From JAURDE01 sp965365285 (GTDB taxonomy: Bacteria; Bdellovibrionota; Bacteriovoracia; Bacteriovoracales; Bacteriovoracaceae): a DNA stretch of 6,642 nucleotides. Position numbers and translations under genes: made by a program. Numbering within the stretch: the stretch's first letter is position 1; each line of letters opens with the position of its first letter. Shown piece after piece: positions 5,609 to 6,642 of the stretch. The stretch is from positions 1 through 6,642 of the forward strand of contig CBDUBC010000130.1 of NCBI GenBank assembly GCA_965365285.1. Reading direction: 5' to 3'. Below the pieces are notes generated by a model. The model ran no database searches, was not told where the DNA came from, and saw only the letters and a program-made list of their open reading frames with translations.

Positions 5609-6642
5609 CTAACTGGCACTCAGCTTACCTTTTACCTGGGTGAGAAGAGAAGCATTGGTAAATGGCTTTTCGATCACATCCGCCGCCCCATATCGTATGG
5701 CCTTGGTTTTATTTTCATCAGTTGCATAGCCAGTACAAATAATTAATGGGGTATTCAATTGCATAACTCGATACTTATGAAGGAAATCAAAGCCATTCAT
5801 GCCCGGCATGTAGAGATCGAGTAAGATAAGATCAAAGTTTTCATTTTGAATAAGCTCTAAGGCCTGCTCAGCTTTTTCAACCAAGATGATATTTTCAAAA
5901 TCATTTTGGAGTATGGTCTTAAGGATATCTCTAATTTCTTCATCATCATCGATTACTAGGATTCTTGATTTAGAGTCAATATCATAGCTTTGTATGAGAT
6001 CAGGCAATATGAGAAGGTGCCCAACACCCTTTTTGGCCTTTAAAAACTCAGAAAGTTCAGGGATCTTATTTTTTAAATTATAGACATGAGTGTTGACTGA
6101 GTTGCTACGGTCTTCATCAATGCCTGGCCAGAGCGCGGCTTGAAGCTCACTTCTTTTAACAATCTTATTTCTTTTTTGTAGGAGAGTATTAAGTAAGCAG
6201 AATTCAATTGGAGTTAGTTCATAAACCTTTCCATTAATCGTAAGAATACGGCTATCCTGATTAAGTTTAAATTCAGGAGATTGCTTAGCTTTTCTACTCA
6301 TGAGTGTGGTAATTCGATTCAGAGCAGATTTAATTTGGGCCTGAATGATTTCTGCTGACTGGGATGTCAAAAGAATCCCATCACAGTTCAGTCGGTACGC
6401 ATGAATAACATCGCTTTCAATAAGTTGATCAGTAATAAAAAACAAGGCCGTATCAGGAAAGCTCTCTCTCATCATTTCTAAATATTCAAACGGAGTTTTA
6501 TTTTTAGTCGTAGAAGAGACAATAATAGTATGGGGGTTCATTTCATTAAGATTAGACAATTGGTCTTCTTCAAGAAGTTTAAATTCCGCCATTTCCTTAA
6601 GATGTATGAGATGATCATAAATATCATTACGAGAACTAATTA
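5609..6642 (-). CDS. Atypical response regulator: degenerate receiver, OmpR/PhoB winged helix, intact C-terminal receiver (5' end outside window)
   Basis: The domain order is reversed compared with ordinary OmpR-type regulators. Numbering from the ATG at 6592, residues 1-95 form a receiver-like fold without the active site: the phospho-aspartate position at the end of strand 3 reads IIVSS (23-27), and the lysine of strand 5 is replaced in GILLTSQS (72-79). Residues 108-195 are a Trans_Reg_C winged helix (LTPIEFCLL, KRSELQAALW, SVNTHVYNLKNK, KGVGHLL), which binds DNA. Residues 209-327 are a complete receiver: acidic pocket Asp215-217, phospho-acceptor Asp259 (LLDLYMPG), Thr287 and Lys309 (EKPF). 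The protein is expected to be a phosphorylation-controlled transcription factor in the cytoplasm. The ATG at 6592 is probably not the start. The frame stays open for 16 more codons to the window edge, these codons supply the first helix and the end of strand 1 of the degenerate receiver, and AAGGA lies only one base before that ATG, too close to serve it. No histidine kinase is visible, and targets are unknown. Confidence 0.85.
   Translation of the reverse strand, partial: ISSRNDIYDHLIHLKEMAEFKLLEEDQLSNLNEMNPHTIIVSSTTKNKTPFEYLEMMRESFPDTALFFITDQLIESDVIHAYRLNCDGILLTSQSAEIIQAQIKSALNRITTLMSRKAKQSPEFKLNQDSRILTINGKVYELTPIEFCLLNTLLQKRNKIVKRSELQAALWPGIDEDRSNSVNTHVYNLKNKIPELSEFLKAKKGVGHLLILPDLIQSYDIDSKSRILVIDDDEEIRDILKTILQNDFENIILVEKAEQALELIQNENFDLILLDLYMPGMNGFDFLHKYRVMQLNTPLIICTGYATDENKTKAIRYGAADVIEKPFTNASLLTQVKGKLSAS

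Overview
The window is AT-rich chromosomal DNA from a Gram-negative-type bacterium. It carries a glutaminyl-tRNA synthetase gene directly followed by a glutamyl-tRNA synthetase gene, an exported protein of unknown family, and two genes cut by the window edges. Low GC, a bacterial GlnRS and a large Sec-exported orphan protein would suit a Bdellovibrio-like predator lineage (Bacteriovorax/Halobacteriovorax type). That assignment is an impression from sequence style and is weakly supported. No mobile element, CRISPR array, tRNA or rRNA gene was seen.

Layout. Positions 1-194 (minus) hold the N-terminus of an FAD/NAD(P)-binding oxidoreductase that continues off the left edge. The 176-bp divergent intergenic region (195-370) holds an intrinsic-terminator-like hairpin on the minus strand just before the oxidoreductase start, a small GC-rich imperfect inverted repeat, and an extended -10 promoter for the plus-strand gene. 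Positions 371-2401 (plus) encode a 676-residue exported protein with a glycine-rich, beta-like N-terminal half and a basic, probably helical C-terminal half containing all four cysteines. It ends one base before the end of the convergent gltX gene (2403-3836, minus). Upstream of gltX, with a 2-bp gap, lies glnS (3839 to 5512, or to 5530). Upstream of that is an incomplete minus-strand gene (5609 to beyond 6642) for an atypical response regulator ordered degenerate receiver, OmpR/PhoB-type winged helix, intact receiver.

How the genes fit together. glnS and gltX form a tight, probably translationally coupled pair that charges tRNA-Gln and tRNA-Glu; their pairing implies direct glutaminylation in this organism. 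The response regulator is transcribed in the same direction but is separated from glnS by 78-96 bp, which contain a candidate glnS promoter, so it need not be in the same operon. No link in function between the exported protein, the oxidoreductase and the synthetases can be shown from this window.

The most unusual items are the domain order of the response regulator, the unrecognised exported protein, and the terminator-like hairpin in the leader of the oxidoreductase gene.
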